Below are positions 31,720-40,247 of a stretch of 54,791 bases of DNA, one piece after another. The stretch is from assembly GCF_003605635.1 (NCBI RefSeq), contig NZ_QMDW01000015.1, forward strand, positions 1 to 54,791. Reading direction: 5' to 3'. Position numbers and translations under genes: made by a program. The stretch's first letter is position 1, and every line of letters starts with the position of its first letter. Under the pieces are notes generated by a model. The model was not told the DNA's origin. It saw only the letters and a program-made list of their open reading frames with translations, and made no database searches. The DNA comes from Halonotius pteroides. GTDB taxonomy: Archaea; Halobacteriota; Halobacteria; Halobacteriales; Haloferacaceae.

Positions 31720-31856
31720 TGAACGCAGCCTAATTATTCATAAATACGAGATTAAAACGATATTAACCAAATGAATATACAAACAAATTCGTATTGAGAT
31801 TGTACTTCACAGATATATCCACAATTCTTTTTACAACCGCAGTTATTACTGTCTAC
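31720..31856. promoter_or_regulatory. AT-rich divergent region upstream of cbiZ
   Basis: This stretch is far richer in A+T than the rest of the window. AATACGA (31743-31749) and TCGTATT (31789-31795) are perfect inverted repeats 39 bases apart. A TATA-like ctttttaca (31825-31833) lies about 27 bases before the plus-strand ATG at 31859, which predicts a leaderless transcript there. It may carry regulatory sites for cbiZ. Confidence 0.45.
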
Positions 31857-31858
31857 GT

Positions 31859-32113
31859 ATGAAGACGGAGCGATCAAAACCACACGAATACCGCGTCATC
31901 GACGAAATGAATGCAAACGATGCGATTAATCTCCTCAATCCCTCAGCAAACCGTGTGTTTCAGGTCGTTGCCTACGAGGATGATGCGCTCCGCGAAGAGC
32001 TTGCAACGCTGCCGGCCGGCAAACTCGTCGAGCTTAAACTTGATCGCGTCGGGGCGCGGGCCAACGTGTGGCGGGCCCATCGCCCGGCGAATGTGACCTC
32101 GCTTACCGCGTGA
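31859..32113 (+). CDS. Conserved haloarchaeal small protein, unknown
   Basis: The 84-residue protein begins with KTERSKPHEYRVIDEMNAND and contains LNPSANRVFQVVAYEDDALR and PAGKLVELKLDRVGARANVW. It is predicted to be soluble with mixed alpha/beta content, with no Cys pairs and no membrane segment. I do not recognise a family or function. The stop is directly adjacent to that of the convergent surface-protein gene. Confidence 0.7.
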   Translation: MKTERSKPHEYRVIDEMNANDAINLLNPSANRVFQVVAYEDDALREELATLPAGKLVELKLDRVGARANVWRAHRPANVTSLTA

Positions 32114-33373
32114 TCAGCGTGCTTCGTCTCTGGTGATCTCGTAGCTGAAGTCGATCGTATCTTCCGGCATGATCCGCACCGACCACTCGCCGGCAGTTGG
32201 CGCATCCAGCTTGTAGGTGAACGTCTGTTGGCCGCCGCGGGCGGCGTAGGTGCCGTCGGTTGTTTCTCTCGGTCGCTGCGCGCCGAGATTGACGCTGCCG
32301 GAATCCGTCAGGCTTGCTCGCTCGGCGTCGATCTCACGACCGTCCGGGGCGACAAAGGTCACATCGAATGATGCGTCTTGGCTTCCCTCGCCGGCCCGCC
32401 GCCGCTGGTTGGCGGTGAGTTCCAGCGTTGCATTACTCGTCGTCTCGCTCACGCTGAAGCTCGTCTCGAAGGGCTCCTCGGGGGCAGTCCACACCTGAAA
32501 GTTGAGGTCGACCTCCTGCCAGTAGGTGTTGTCAGCGTTGCGGGCTGGATCGGTGAGGCCGAGATCAACGGTCGCGCTGTAGTCGCCGCGCTCGGCGTCA
32601 GCGGGGGGTTCAACGGTGAGCTCGATTGTCTCGGTCTCGCCTGGGGCGATCTCATTCGGATCCTCGATTGTCACCCACGAGCGATCCAGTGTGGTGCGAC
32701 CGCCGGGGCGACGGTGGCGTCGATTCTCGGTGTTGACCGTCGGGTTGACCGGAACCGCCTCGTCGCCGGTGTTCGAGACAGAGACCTCGCGAGTGATTGT
32801 TTCGCCGGCTTGGAGGTGGGTGTAGATGTGTGTTTCCGAGTTGAGCTGGACGGTCGGCTCCTGCCAGACAGTGACGCTGAGGGAGACGCTGTGGATCGGT
32901 TGCGGCGGCCGACCCGGATACTGGACTGTTTCGTCGGTGAAGGCGATGGTGCCGCGATAGTCGCCGATCTCGGCGTCATCCGGCACGTCGACTGTAATCT
33001 CGACGTCGGTGGATTCGCCGGCATCGAGCGTGGTTTCACCGTCCGGAATCGACACCCAATCGGGGTCGACCGGTGGCTGGCTTCGAGTCGGTGGGGTGGC
33101 GAGCTGCGGATCGATATCGACGGCCTCGTCCTCACCGTTTTCGACGCTGACGGTGACGGTGTCGCTTTCGCCCGGCTTGAGTTCGAGGTTTCGGTACCCC
33201 TCATCAACATAGAGTCGGGTGTAGTTGCCGGGATCAGGGGCGGTGGCCCCACCGTCGGCGGTCGCTGTCTCGGTTGCTGTGGCGGTGCTTCCTGTCGTTG
33301 CGGCGACCACGCCCGTGGCAGCGACGGCACCGACTACCACCAGCGTGATCAACATGAGCGTTCGACTGTTCAT
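32114..33373 (-). CDS. Secreted protein with tandem NEW3/Ig-like domains
   Basis: The 419-residue protein has a signal peptide (TLMLITLVVVGAVAATGVVA), then a Thr/Ala-rich linker. Two similar domains of about 100 residues follow: the first contains LELKPGESDTVTVSVENGED and VPDDAEIGDYRGTIAFTDE, the second TREVSVSNTGDEAVPVNP and PADAERGDYSATVDLGL. These are NEW3-like (COG1470) beta sandwiches. A third beta-rich region ends with WSVRIMPEDTIDFSYEITRD. No C-terminal anchor is seen, so it may be secreted or retained by partners. Exact role unknown. Confidence 0.75.
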   Translation of the reverse strand: MNSRTLMLITLVVVGAVAATGVVAATTGSTATATETATADGGATAPDPGNYTRLYVDEGYRNLELKPGESDTVTVSVENGEDEAVDIDPQLATPPTRSQPPVDPDWVSIPDGETTLDAGESTDVEITVDVPDDAEIGDYRGTIAFTDETVQYPGRPPQPIHSVSLSVTVWQEPTVQLNSETHIYTHLQAGETITREVSVSNTGDEAVPVNPTVNTENRRHRRPGGRTTLDRSWVTIEDPNEIAPGETETIELTVEPPADAERGDYSATVDLGLTDPARNADNTYWQEVDLNFQVWTAPEEPFETSFSVSETTSNATLELTANQRRRAGEGSQDASFDVTFVAPDGREIDAERASLTDSGSVNLGAQRPRETTDGTYAARGGQQTFTYKLDAPTAGEWSVRIMPEDTIDFSYEITRDEAR

Positions 33374-33593
33374 AGTGGACGCCAGCGTGTGTCGATCCGG
33401 CCTGCATGGAGGGCGGTGTACTGGCAGCTACAACTCGGTGGTCGTGGGTAGTACCCCTTGTGAAGACTCAAAGCTCGATTTGTGTTATACGTTCACACCC
33501 ATTTTGTCACCGACGGCGGCGACATGTGAAGTTGATTCCCAGTTCGTGAGAACAGTAGCCCCCGTCTTTTATCTCCTTGTCGTACCCCCTGAT

Positions 33594-33998
33594 ATGTCGC
33601 AGCCACCGAACTCACGCCGACAGTTCCTGCGTGTCGCCGGTGCCGCAGCCATCACCACCAGCCTCGCCGGCTGCGGTGGCAGCGGCGGTGGTACAGACAG
33701 TTCGGAATCTACGACTGAGAGTACTGACGAATCGGGCGACGGCAGCAGCGAATCTGCACCGGTTCCGGAGTCCGAACGCACCGCCGAGGCGCTTGGCGGC
33801 ATCGAACGCGACCCTGACGCGCTCCAAGATCCCAAGGCACTCAACTACCAGTCGACGCCGAACAACGGCCAGCAGTGTAACGGCTGTCAGTACTATGTCC
33901 CGGATCAAAACGGCGACGGGATGGGTGCTTGTACGCTGATCGCTGGCCAGATCGACCCTGAAGGCTGGTGTATCAGCTACGCCGCGTACAACGGCTAA
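33594..33998 (+). CDS. High-potential iron-sulfur protein (HiPIP), Tat lipoprotein
   Basis: The 134-residue protein starts with a twin-arginine signal (SQPPNSRRQFLRVAGAAA) and a lipobox-like SLAGC, followed by a Ser/Glu-rich linker of about 40 residues. The C-terminal domain has the HiPIP cluster CNGC (about residues 98-101), GMGACTLIAG and GWCISYAAY, giving four cysteines for one [4Fe-4S]. HiPIPs carry electrons on the outer membrane face. The frame is open far upstream, but the Tat signal sets the start at 33594; a TTTTA-type TATA lies about 25 bases before. Confidence 0.87.
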   Translation: MSQPPNSRRQFLRVAGAAAITTSLAGCGGSGGGTDSSESTTESTDESGDGSSESAPVPESERTAEALGGIERDPDALQDPKALNYQSTPNNGQQCNGCQYYVPDQNGDGMGACTLIAGQIDPEGWCISYAAYNG

Positions 33999-34075
33999 CC
34001 TGACTCGCCGTCGTCACGCCCGTCACCGCGCCGTCGTGCAGTAGGCTCTTGCCACGATAGGGCTAGCTATCGAGT

Positions 34076-34609
34076 ATGCGTCGCCCTCGCGGTGATCGCC
34101 TGACTCGCCTCCGACAGCGAGTCCGAACGGCGGTTGAGGCCTCGTTCAACGACGACCAGCCGCCCGCGGAGATCGCCGGCAGCGTCGCGATCGGTATCTT
34201 TCTGACCACGCTGCCAACGTTCGGCGGCAACCTCCTTGTGATGGTCGCGTTGGCCGCCCGCGTCGCCTGGATCAACCCAGTCGCGCTGTTTAGCTCAGGG
34301 ATCGTCATCAACCCCCTCGTCAAGTGGGGGGTGTATGCGGTCAGCGTCCCGATCGGTGTCGCGCTGCTCGGCCCGATCGATGGCGGCCTCAGCATCGACC
34401 TCTCGCTGTCGGGCAACCGACCCGTATTGATTCGCCTTGTCGTCGGCTCAGCGATCATCGCGGTTCTCGGGAGCCTGCTCAGCTACTGGCTTGTCCGTCG
34501 CATGGTCGTCGCCCACCGCCGCCGTGAGATCGATGTTGTCGAGGAGCTGGCTGATACCGTGCTCACCGACGGCGACGAGCCCACCGTTTCCACCGACGAG
34601 AGTAAGTAG
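34076..34609 (+). CDS. DUF2062 membrane protein
   Basis: The 177-residue protein has three to four transmembrane segments and the DUF2062 pattern: PAEIAGSVAIGIFLTTLPTF then GGNLLVMVALAARVAWINPV and GIVINPLVKWGVYAVSVPIG. DUF2062 proteins are small membrane proteins, sometimes fused to glycosyltransferases, and no reaction is established. The gene is followed after 93 bases by the tenA pair. ATG 34076 precedes a basic tail (RRPRGDRLTRLRQRVR). Confidence 0.85.
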   Translation: MRRPRGDRLTRLRQRVRTAVEASFNDDQPPAEIAGSVAIGIFLTTLPTFGGNLLVMVALAARVAWINPVALFSSGIVINPLVKWGVYAVSVPIGVALLGPIDGGLSIDLSLSGNRPVLIRLVVGSAIIAVLGSLLSYWLVRRMVVAHRRREIDVVEELADTVLTDGDEPTVSTDESK

Positions 34610-34702
34610 TCGATCAGCTGAGGGTGACCTACCGCGGCTCTCGCCGACTGATAAGTTAGTGTTATTAGCAACTTATAACTGCGAGAAACCGAACACACAG
34701 CT

Positions 34703-35362
34703 ATGGCCGGCAGCGACCACCTCCTCGATGCAGGCGAATCGATCTGGCAGGCCCAGAAAGCCCATCCGTTCGTTGTCGAACTTGCCGATGGCAGCCTTGA
34801 CCGCGCGGCGTTCGAACACTGGGTCAAACAGGATTATCGGTATCTCCAAGATTACGCCCGATTGTGGGCTCTCGCCGGAACGAAAGCCCGCGATGAGACG
34901 ACGATGACCGACCTATTGGGTGTCGCACACAACATCCTTGAGACCGAGATGGATCTTCACCGCTCGTTTGCGGCCGACTACGGCATCTCACGCGACGAGT
35001 TGGAGGCCACCGAGAAGACACCAACCTGCGTTGCCTACACCAACTTCCTGTTGCGGACGGCCTACGAGGGCAGCCTTGCCGAGATTGCCGCCGCGCTGTA
35101 CCCCTGTATGCAGGGCTATCTCGATATCGCCGATCACATGGTCGAGTTGGTCGACGACACCCACGAGTACACACCGTTTGTTGAGACCTACACCAGCGAC
35201 GAGTTCCGCGAGGACGTGGCGTGGGGTCGGGCGTTCGTCGACGACTGCTGGGAGCGATATCCGGGTGAACACAAGGCGATGGAAGAGGCGTTTCTCACCA
35301 GCGCGAAACTCGAATATCGGTTCTGGGAGATGGCCTACAGCGAGGAGGGGTGGGGCCTATGA
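34703..35362 (+). CDS. tenA: Thiaminase II / aminopyrimidine aminohydrolase, TenA_C class
   Basis: The 219-residue all-helical enzyme hydrolyses 4-amino-5-aminomethyl-2-methylpyrimidine to HMP, feeding thiamine synthesis. Visible landmarks are HWVKQDYRYLQDYARLWAL with the substrate-binding Asp, CVAYTNFLLRTAYEGSLAEI, the catalytic C135 in ALYPCMQGYLDIA, and the conserved KLEYRFWEMAYSEEGW end. Presence of the Cys places it in the TenA_C class. Its stop overlaps the start of the next gene by four bases (ATGA), so both are co-translated. Confidence 0.92.
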   Translation: MAGSDHLLDAGESIWQAQKAHPFVVELADGSLDRAAFEHWVKQDYRYLQDYARLWALAGTKARDETTMTDLLGVAHNILETEMDLHRSFAADYGISRDELEATEKTPTCVAYTNFLLRTAYEGSLAEIAAALYPCMQGYLDIADHMVELVDDTHEYTPFVETYTSDEFREDVAWGRAFVDDCWERYPGEHKAMEEAFLTSAKLEYRFWEMAYSEEGWGL

Positions 35363-36078
35363 GCGGCGACACAACAGCAGCGACGGCCGGCGACGCCTTC
35401 GACGCCTACGCCGCCGACCGCGACGAGCCGCGATTTACCGACTGGCTCCGGGAGCGAAGCGGGCCGGCGTGGAGCAACGCTGTCGACCACAGATTCACCC
35501 AGGAGTTGGGTGCAGGCACGCTTGATGAGGCGGTGATGGCTGACTATCTCCGACAGGATTACGCCTTCGTCGACACGCTGGTTGGCGTTTTCGGCTACGC
35601 TGTCGGGCAGGCCCCGACGATGGCTGAGAAACGCCGCTTTGTCGAGTTCCTTGACGTAGTCACCGACGACGAGGACGACTACTTTGAACGCTCATTCAAC
35701 GCTCTCGATGTGCCGGCCGAACGGTGGCAAACACCGACGCGAACCGAGACAACGGGGTCGTTTATCGACCTCTTGCTCGCGGCGAAACAACAGGGCGGGT
35801 ATGCCGAAACATTGGCTGTGTTGGTGCCGGCTGAGTGGATCTACCGTGCGTGGGCAACGCGTGAAGCCGACGACCGCCCCGAACAGTTCTATTTCGCCGA
35901 GTGGATCGACCTCCACGCCAACGACGGCTTCGTCGCTTTCGTCAGCTGGCTGCGAGAGCAACTCGATACGGTTGGCCCGACACTGTCGCCCCGCCGCCAA
36001 CAACGGGTGGCTCGATTATTCGAGCGCACGGTCACCCACGAGGTCGCCTTCTTCGACGCCGCCTACGAGTCGTCGTAG
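35359..36078 (+). CDS. TenA-like protein without the active-site cysteine (TenA_E class)
   Basis: The 239-residue TenA paralogue has DYLRQDYAFVDTLVGVFGYA and SFIDLLLAAKQQGGYAETLA, but where TenA_C has LYPC it reads LVPAEWIY, with Glu at residue 159 next to the lost Cys. TenA proteins lacking the Cys and using Glu (TenA_E) are proposed to act on formylamino-HMP, making amino-HMP for the Cys enzyme. The four-base overlap of the two genes supports sequential action. It ends with EVAFFDAAYESS. Direct proof of substrate is lacking. Confidence 0.85.
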   Translation: MSGDTTAATAGDAFDAYAADRDEPRFTDWLRERSGPAWSNAVDHRFTQELGAGTLDEAVMADYLRQDYAFVDTLVGVFGYAVGQAPTMAEKRRFVEFLDVVTDDEDDYFERSFNALDVPAERWQTPTRTETTGSFIDLLLAAKQQGGYAETLAVLVPAEWIYRAWATREADDRPEQFYFAEWIDLHANDGFVAFVSWLREQLDTVGPTLSPRRQQRVARLFERTVTHEVAFFDAAYESS

Positions 36079-36251
36079 CCGGGATTGTCAGGTGGCGACT
36101 CGACGACGTGGTGTGGGCCAAGCGGCCCGTGAGTCGGACAGATCCCGTCGATCGTGGTTGCGTTAAGACAGCAGGCACGCTGCTCGCTGGCGATGGCACC
36201 TTGTTGGAGGGCACCCCCACAGAGCCGGCAGTACCCCACGTCGTTGTCCAT
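36063..36251 (-). CDS. Small zinc-binding protein
   Basis: The 62-residue protein carries CRLCGGALQQG, ACCLN and ICPTHGPLGPHH, enough Cys and His residues to bind one or two zinc ions. It is overlapped at its end by the 3' end of the TenA_E gene on the opposite strand. Such small zinc-finger proteins (CPxCG-like) are frequent in haloarchaea and many act in regulation. No family name can be given. Confidence 0.6.
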   Translation of the reverse strand: MDNDVGYCRLCGGALQQGAIASEQRACCLNATTIDGICPTHGPLGPHHVVESPPDNPGYDDS

Positions 36252-36307
36252 GCAAGCTCTTGTCGTGGCAACGAATAGGCCTCTCGGTTGTCGATTTGCT
36301 CGCGGCG

Positions 36308-36880
36308 TTAGTCGGTCAGATGTCGTGTCGCCAGCCCAACAAGGTGTGGACCCTCGGGCAGAATGATCGCCTCGGTCGCTAGCTCAACGGCGTTGGTGCT
36401 GCCCGGCAGGACGAAAACGGGCGTATCGCGGGCGATGCCGCCGGTCGCCCGCGAGGCGATGGTTCGTGGGCCGATCTCCTCATACGAGAGCTCCCGGAAC
36501 AGCTCGCCGAACCCAGGTAGCTCACGGTCAACCCGGTCGGCAACGGCATCAGGGGTTACGTCGTCGACGGTCGCGCCGGTGCCGCCGGTGGTGACGACCA
36601 GATCAACGGTATCGTCGTCAAGGAGGTCATCGAGCGCGCGCTGAATCCCGCCAACACTGTCGGCGACAAGTCGGCGGTCGACAACGCGATGGCCGGCGTC
36701 CTCAAACAGCGATTCGATGCGGTCGCCGCCGGGGTCGTCGACATCGCCGTCAGTCTCGGCTCGGGAGGTCGAGACTGTCAGAATCGCCGCCTGAAGCGGC
36801 GAAACGAGATCGTGGCCGTGGTCGTCGGTTGTTCGGCGCTCGGGATCGGTCGTCGGTGTCGGCGGCCCGTTGGCTGTCAT
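36308..36880 (-). CDS. moaB: Molybdenum cofactor biosynthesis protein MoaB/MogA-type
   Basis: The 190-residue protein belongs to the MoaB/MogA family that adenylates molybdopterin. Key motifs are [40 protein letters not shown] and [18 protein letters not shown] with [19 protein letters not shown]. An unusual 40-residue polar extension precedes the domain. ATG 36880 is used; ATG 36904 is an alternative. It is 38 bases downstream of the EamA gene on the same strand. Confidence 0.9.
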   Translation of the reverse strand: MTANGPPTPTTDPERRTTDDHGHDLVSPLQAAILTVSTSRAETDGDVDDPGGDRIESLFEDAGHRVVDRRLVADSVGGIQRALDDLLDDDTVDLVVTTGGTGATVDDVTPDAVADRVDRELPGFGELFRELSYEEIGPRTIASRATGGIARDTPVFVLPGSTNAVELATEAIILPEGPHLVGLATRHLTD

Positions 36881-36918
36881 GTCTCTTCTGGGTGTCGCTG
36901 TCATCTTAGCGGTGGCGG

Positions 36919-37344
36919 CTATTCGATACTGACGAGGGCGACAGCAACGACCGCCAACACGATGCCAGCTAGCTTTCGCGGTGTCGGTGCCTCCCCGAGG
37001 ACGGCGATCCCGAGAATCGAACTCGTCACCAGAAACATCCCGAAGATGGGCGTCACAACGCTGACCGGGCCGCGAGCCAGCGCGCGGTAGTACGCCAAGA
37101 TCCCCACCGTGAGACACACCCCGGCGGCGAGGATGTAACCGGCGTTCGGCCCGCGAAGATGTGACACAACCGGCTGATCGGTGGCGACGACGAGTGTGCC
37201 GACGACGCCGATCAACAGCCCGTTGGTGAGCAACATGGCTACGTCGCTCGGCACCGCGTTTGGCCCGGTTGTCGCCACCCGCAACAACACGGGCACGAGT
37301 GTGTATCCAACTAATGCTACGAGTGCCCATGGCAGATAGCTCAT
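36919..37344 (-). CDS. Single-EamA-domain DMT-superfamily membrane protein
   Basis: The 141-residue protein has about four or five transmembrane helices and one EamA unit: YLPWALVALVGYTLVPVLLR, YRALARGPVSVVTPIFGMFL, and GIAVLGEAPTPRKLAGIVLA, the usual last EamA segment. Most DMT transporters contain two EamA units, so this one probably dimerises. Substrate unknown. ATG 37344 precedes the first helix. Confidence 0.85.
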   Translation of the reverse strand: MSYLPWALVALVGYTLVPVLLRVATTGPNAVPSDVAMLLTNGLLIGVVGTLVVATDQPVVSHLRGPNAGYILAAGVCLTVGILAYYRALARGPVSVVTPIFGMFLVTSSILGIAVLGEAPTPRKLAGIVLAVVAVALVSIE

Positions 37345-37461
37345 ACTGTCACTCGGTTCGCTGCAATCATAGCGGTTCTGGATGTCGGCTGCGCCGGCCT
37401 GCATAGAGCGTCGTCGGCCGAGTGTCGCAAATGCTATGCAGCCTGGGATCCCAACATATGT

Positions 37462-37950
37462 ATGGACGAGAAACAGGAACTCCTGTCGCTGCTGTCGACC
37501 GATGCGCGGGAGGATGTCGACGACATCGCTCGCCAGCTCGGTACCGATGCTGAGACGGTTGTGAGCCTACTCGATGAGCTGGAGTCCGACGGCACCGTCC
37601 GTGGCTACCAGGCGGTCATCGACTGGGACAACACCGACAGCCAGCACGTCGCCGCGTTCGTCGAACTCAACGTTGAGCTCGACCGCGAGACCGGCTACAA
37701 GGAGATCGCCGACCGGATCGCTAGATTCCCTGCGGTCGAATCGCTTCGGCTCGTCTCCGGCGATTACGACTTTGCGATCGAGGTAACTGGCGACTCGATG
37801 CAGGACGTTTCCCAGTTCATCTCCGAGCAGATCGCGCCGATCCCGGAGATCACCCAGACGGTGACCCACTTCATCATGGAGACCTACAAGGAGGCCGGCA
37901 TCGATTTCGGTGACCGCGACGACGATGATCGACTCTCTGTCTCGCCATGA
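37462..37950 (+). CDS. Lrp/AsnC-family transcriptional regulator
   Basis: The 162-residue regulator has an N-terminal helix-turn-helix (KQELLSLLSTDAREDVDDIA, then RQLGTDAETVVSLLDELES) and a C-terminal RAM ligand-binding domain (HVAAFVELNVELDRETGYKE and VSGDYDFAIEVTGDSMQD). Lrp proteins bind amino acids and control amino-acid genes. Its ATGA overlap with the downstream aminotransferase indicates co-expression and a direct link with that enzyme. Confidence 0.92.
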   Translation: MDEKQELLSLLSTDAREDVDDIARQLGTDAETVVSLLDELESDGTVRGYQAVIDWDNTDSQHVAAFVELNVELDRETGYKEIADRIARFPAVESLRLVSGDYDFAIEVTGDSMQDVSQFISEQIAPIPEITQTVTHFIMETYKEAGIDFGDRDDDDRLSVSP

Positions 37951-39092
37951 CGCTGCAGCCGAACGACCGCGTCGCGACCACCCCCGAGTCCGGAATTCGA
38001 AAGTTCTTCGAACTCGCCGAGGAGCGCGACGACGTGATCTCCCTTGGTGTTGGCGAGCCCGACTTCTCCGCGCCATGGGCCGCACGCACCGCCGCGATCC
38101 ACTCACTAGAAGCGGGCAAGACATCCTACACCGCCAACCGCGGGAAGCTTGAGCTCCGGCAGGCGATCGCTGACCACGTTTCACAGTGGGGACACACATA
38201 CACCCCGGACAGCGAAATCCTCGTGACGACGGGCGCAAGCGAGGCGGTTGATCTCGCGTTGCGAACGTTTCTTGATCCCGGTGACACGGTTGCTGTCCAC
38301 CAGCCGACCTACATCTCCTATAAGCCAGGTGTTCGTTTTGCGGGCGGGGAGCCACTGTCGGTGCCAACGGGTGCCGACAACGACTTTGTGTTGACGCCGG
38401 AAGCGCTGCGTGAAGCCGGCGCGGCCGAGGCTGACGCGCTCATCTTCTGTTATCCGAACAACCCAACCGGCGCGGTGATGAGCGCCGATGAGATCGCAGC
38501 CGTCGCCGAGTTCTGTGTCGACAACGACATCGACGTGATCGCCGACGAGATCTACGCCGCCCTCACCTACGACGGCGACCACACCTCGATCGCGACGATG
38601 CCGAACATGCGGGAACGTACGGTCGTCATCAACGGCTTCTCGAAGGCGTATGCGATGACAGGGCTGCGGCTTGGCTACGCGATGGGGCCGGCCGACGCGA
38701 TTGAAGCGATGAATCGCGTCCACCAGTACACGATGCTGTCGGCGCCGACAACCGCACAGTACGCCGCCATCGAGGCCCTGCGCAGTTGCCAGGAGAGCAT
38801 CAACGAGATGGCGACCGAATTCAACCGACGGCGACGATTCGTTATCTCGCGGTTCGAGGAGATGGGATTGGACTGCTTTACAGCCAAGGGTGCGTTCTAC
38901 GCCTTCCCGGCCTGCGGCGGCGACGACGAGGCCTTTGCCGAGAACCTACTAGAAGAGCAGGGTGTTGCTGTCGTTCCCGGCAGTGTCTTCGGCCCCGGCG
39001 GCGCGGGTCACCTCCGTATCTCGTATGCGACGGGGATGCGTGATCTCAAAGAAGCGATGACCCGGATCGAATCGTTTGTCGCCGATCGATAG
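37947..39092 (+). CDS. PLP-dependent class I/II aminotransferase (aspartate-type)
   Basis: The 381-residue enzyme binds pyridoxal phosphate through K233 in NGFSKAYAMTGLRLGY. Fold-type I features include VISLGVGEPDFSAPW, SYTANRGKLELRQAIA, FCYPNNPTGAVMS with the ring-stacking Asn, and DVIADEIYAALTYDG. It is most like aspartate or aromatic aminotransferases of the MalY/PatA group; the amino acid is uncertain. Co-translated with the Lrp-type regulator. Confidence 0.93.
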   Translation: MTLQPNDRVATTPESGIRKFFELAEERDDVISLGVGEPDFSAPWAARTAAIHSLEAGKTSYTANRGKLELRQAIADHVSQWGHTYTPDSEILVTTGASEAVDLALRTFLDPGDTVAVHQPTYISYKPGVRFAGGEPLSVPTGADNDFVLTPEALREAGAAEADALIFCYPNNPTGAVMSADEIAAVAEFCVDNDIDVIADEIYAALTYDGDHTSIATMPNMRERTVVINGFSKAYAMTGLRLGYAMGPADAIEAMNRVHQYTMLSAPTTAQYAAIEALRSCQESINEMATEFNRRRRFVISRFEEMGLDCFTAKGAFYAFPACGGDDEAFAENLLEEQGVAVVPGSVFGPGGAGHLRISYATGMRDLKEAMTRIESFVADR

Positions 39093-39111
39093 CTGGCCGC
39101 TGTTGTGAACG

Positions 39112-39705
39112 TTACTCAAAGGAGACTTCTTCGTCGGCGTCGTCGAACTCCTGATAGAAGCCGGCGTAATCCTCGTGGTCGGTGAAGGCATCCATCGTGT
39201 CGTCGAGATCATCCCGAATCTCGTTGATCTGCTCGGTGAGTTCCTGATACTCCTCGTTGTCGGCAAGGGCGGACTGGCTCTTTTCAGACTCCAAGAGTGC
39301 CTTCTTTGAGGACAACGAGAACAGCTGTTGAACGCCTGCCTCGTATGAGTTCCGTGAAAGCAGATCCTCGATCGTCTCCTCAAGCGTTTCACGGGTGACC
39401 GGTTTGACGAGGTAGGTGTCGAACCCCATCTCGATGATGTCGAAATCGGGTTCAACGGCGGTCACCATCGACACCCGGCAGTCGATTCCGCGGTCACGGA
39501 CTTCCTCCAGCACCTCGTCGCCGGAGAGGCCGGGCATCCGCCGGTCGAGGAGGATAACATCGATCTCGTCGTCTAGCTGTTCGACAGCCTCTTCGCCGCC
39601 GTAAGCCGTCCGAACCCGGTACTCCGCTTGGAGCCAAGTGGCATACAGATCAGCAAGGTCAGGTTCGTCTTCGACAACGAGTACGAGTGGGGGTTCGTCA
39701 GTCAT
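39112..39705 (-). CDS. HalX-type response regulator
   Basis: The 197-residue protein has a receiver domain (VLVVEDEPDLADLYATWLQ, phosphoacceptor D54 in ILLDRRMPGLSG, Thr in VTAVEP and K101 in YLVKPV) and a C-terminal HalX domain with coiled-coil-prone segments (LSRNSYEAGVQQLFSLSSKK, EYQELTEQINEIRDDLDD). HalX proteins are unique to haloarchaea and have no DNA-binding domain. No histidine kinase is adjacent; the nearest is at 44523. ATG 39705 starts at the receiver. Confidence 0.94.
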   Translation of the reverse strand: MTDEPPLVLVVEDEPDLADLYATWLQAEYRVRTAYGGEEAVEQLDDEIDVILLDRRMPGLSGDEVLEEVRDRGIDCRVSMVTAVEPDFDIIEMGFDTYLVKPVTRETLEETIEDLLSRNSYEAGVQQLFSLSSKKALLESEKSQSALADNEEYQELTEQINEIRDDLDDTMDAFTDHEDYAGFYQEFDDADEEVSFE

Positions 39706-39824
39706 ATGTCGATGGATCCCTCGTCGCTCATAGAGGATATGATGGCCGAGGATATATGAAAATACCCCTTCCGGCGACGAGGCACAAACAGTGTTTTCAA
39801 GCCCCCACCGACCTACCACCACAC

Positions 39825-40247
39825 ATGAAGGACGACGCCGCGGAGACGATCGCAGCCTACTACGAGGCGTTAGAAGCCAGCGAGCCGCTGTCGCCGTTTT
39901 TCGCGGAGTCGCTGTCGACGGTCAAGATCGGCCTCAGCGAACAGCTGGTCGGTTACCCCGATGTTGCCGACGGCTTGGCCGAACAGACCGCAACGACGGC
40001 CGATTGGCGCGTCGAGAACGCCGATCCATCGGTCACCGAACGCGAGTCGTTTGCGTGGTTTCACGACCGGTTGACGCTGGCGTGGACTGATACAACCCTC
40101 GACACCGACTACGAGTTTGACACCCGGTGGACGGGCACACTGGAAGCGAACCCGGATGGTACCTGGCAGTTTGTTTCACTTCACGTCTCATCCCCTTCTG
40201 CGGAGCTCGAAGACGCTGCGAACGACCTGTTCTCCTGGGACGGCTAA
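39825..40247 (+). CDS. NTF2-like (SnoaL/DUF3225-type) protein
   Basis: The 140-residue protein has the cone-shaped NTF2 fold pattern: helix AAETIAAYYEALEASEPLSP, then AESLSTVKIGLSEQLVGYPD, FAWFHDRLTLAWTDTTLDTD, and YEFDTRWTGTLEANPDGTW followed by QFVSLHVS. This fold houses many small ligands and enzymes, so no specific reaction can be given. The stop shares a base with the start of the next gene. Confidence 0.8.
   Translation: MKDDAAETIAAYYEALEASEPLSPFFAESLSTVKIGLSEQLVGYPDVADGLAEQTATTADWRVENADPSVTERESFAWFHDRLTLAWTDTTLDTDYEFDTRWTGTLEANPDGTWQFVSLHVSSPSAELEDAANDLFSWDG

Noticed and set aside
32378-33451. 357-codon frame opposite the NEW3-like gene
   Set aside because: Shadow of the real gene; no conserved domain, and composition (Arg/Gly/Val-rich) is not that of a haloarchaeal protein.
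34610-34702. Possible TPP riboswitch before tenA (ctgagggtgacc)
   Set aside because: Only a short match to the THI box; the second conserved half and pairing arms are absent.
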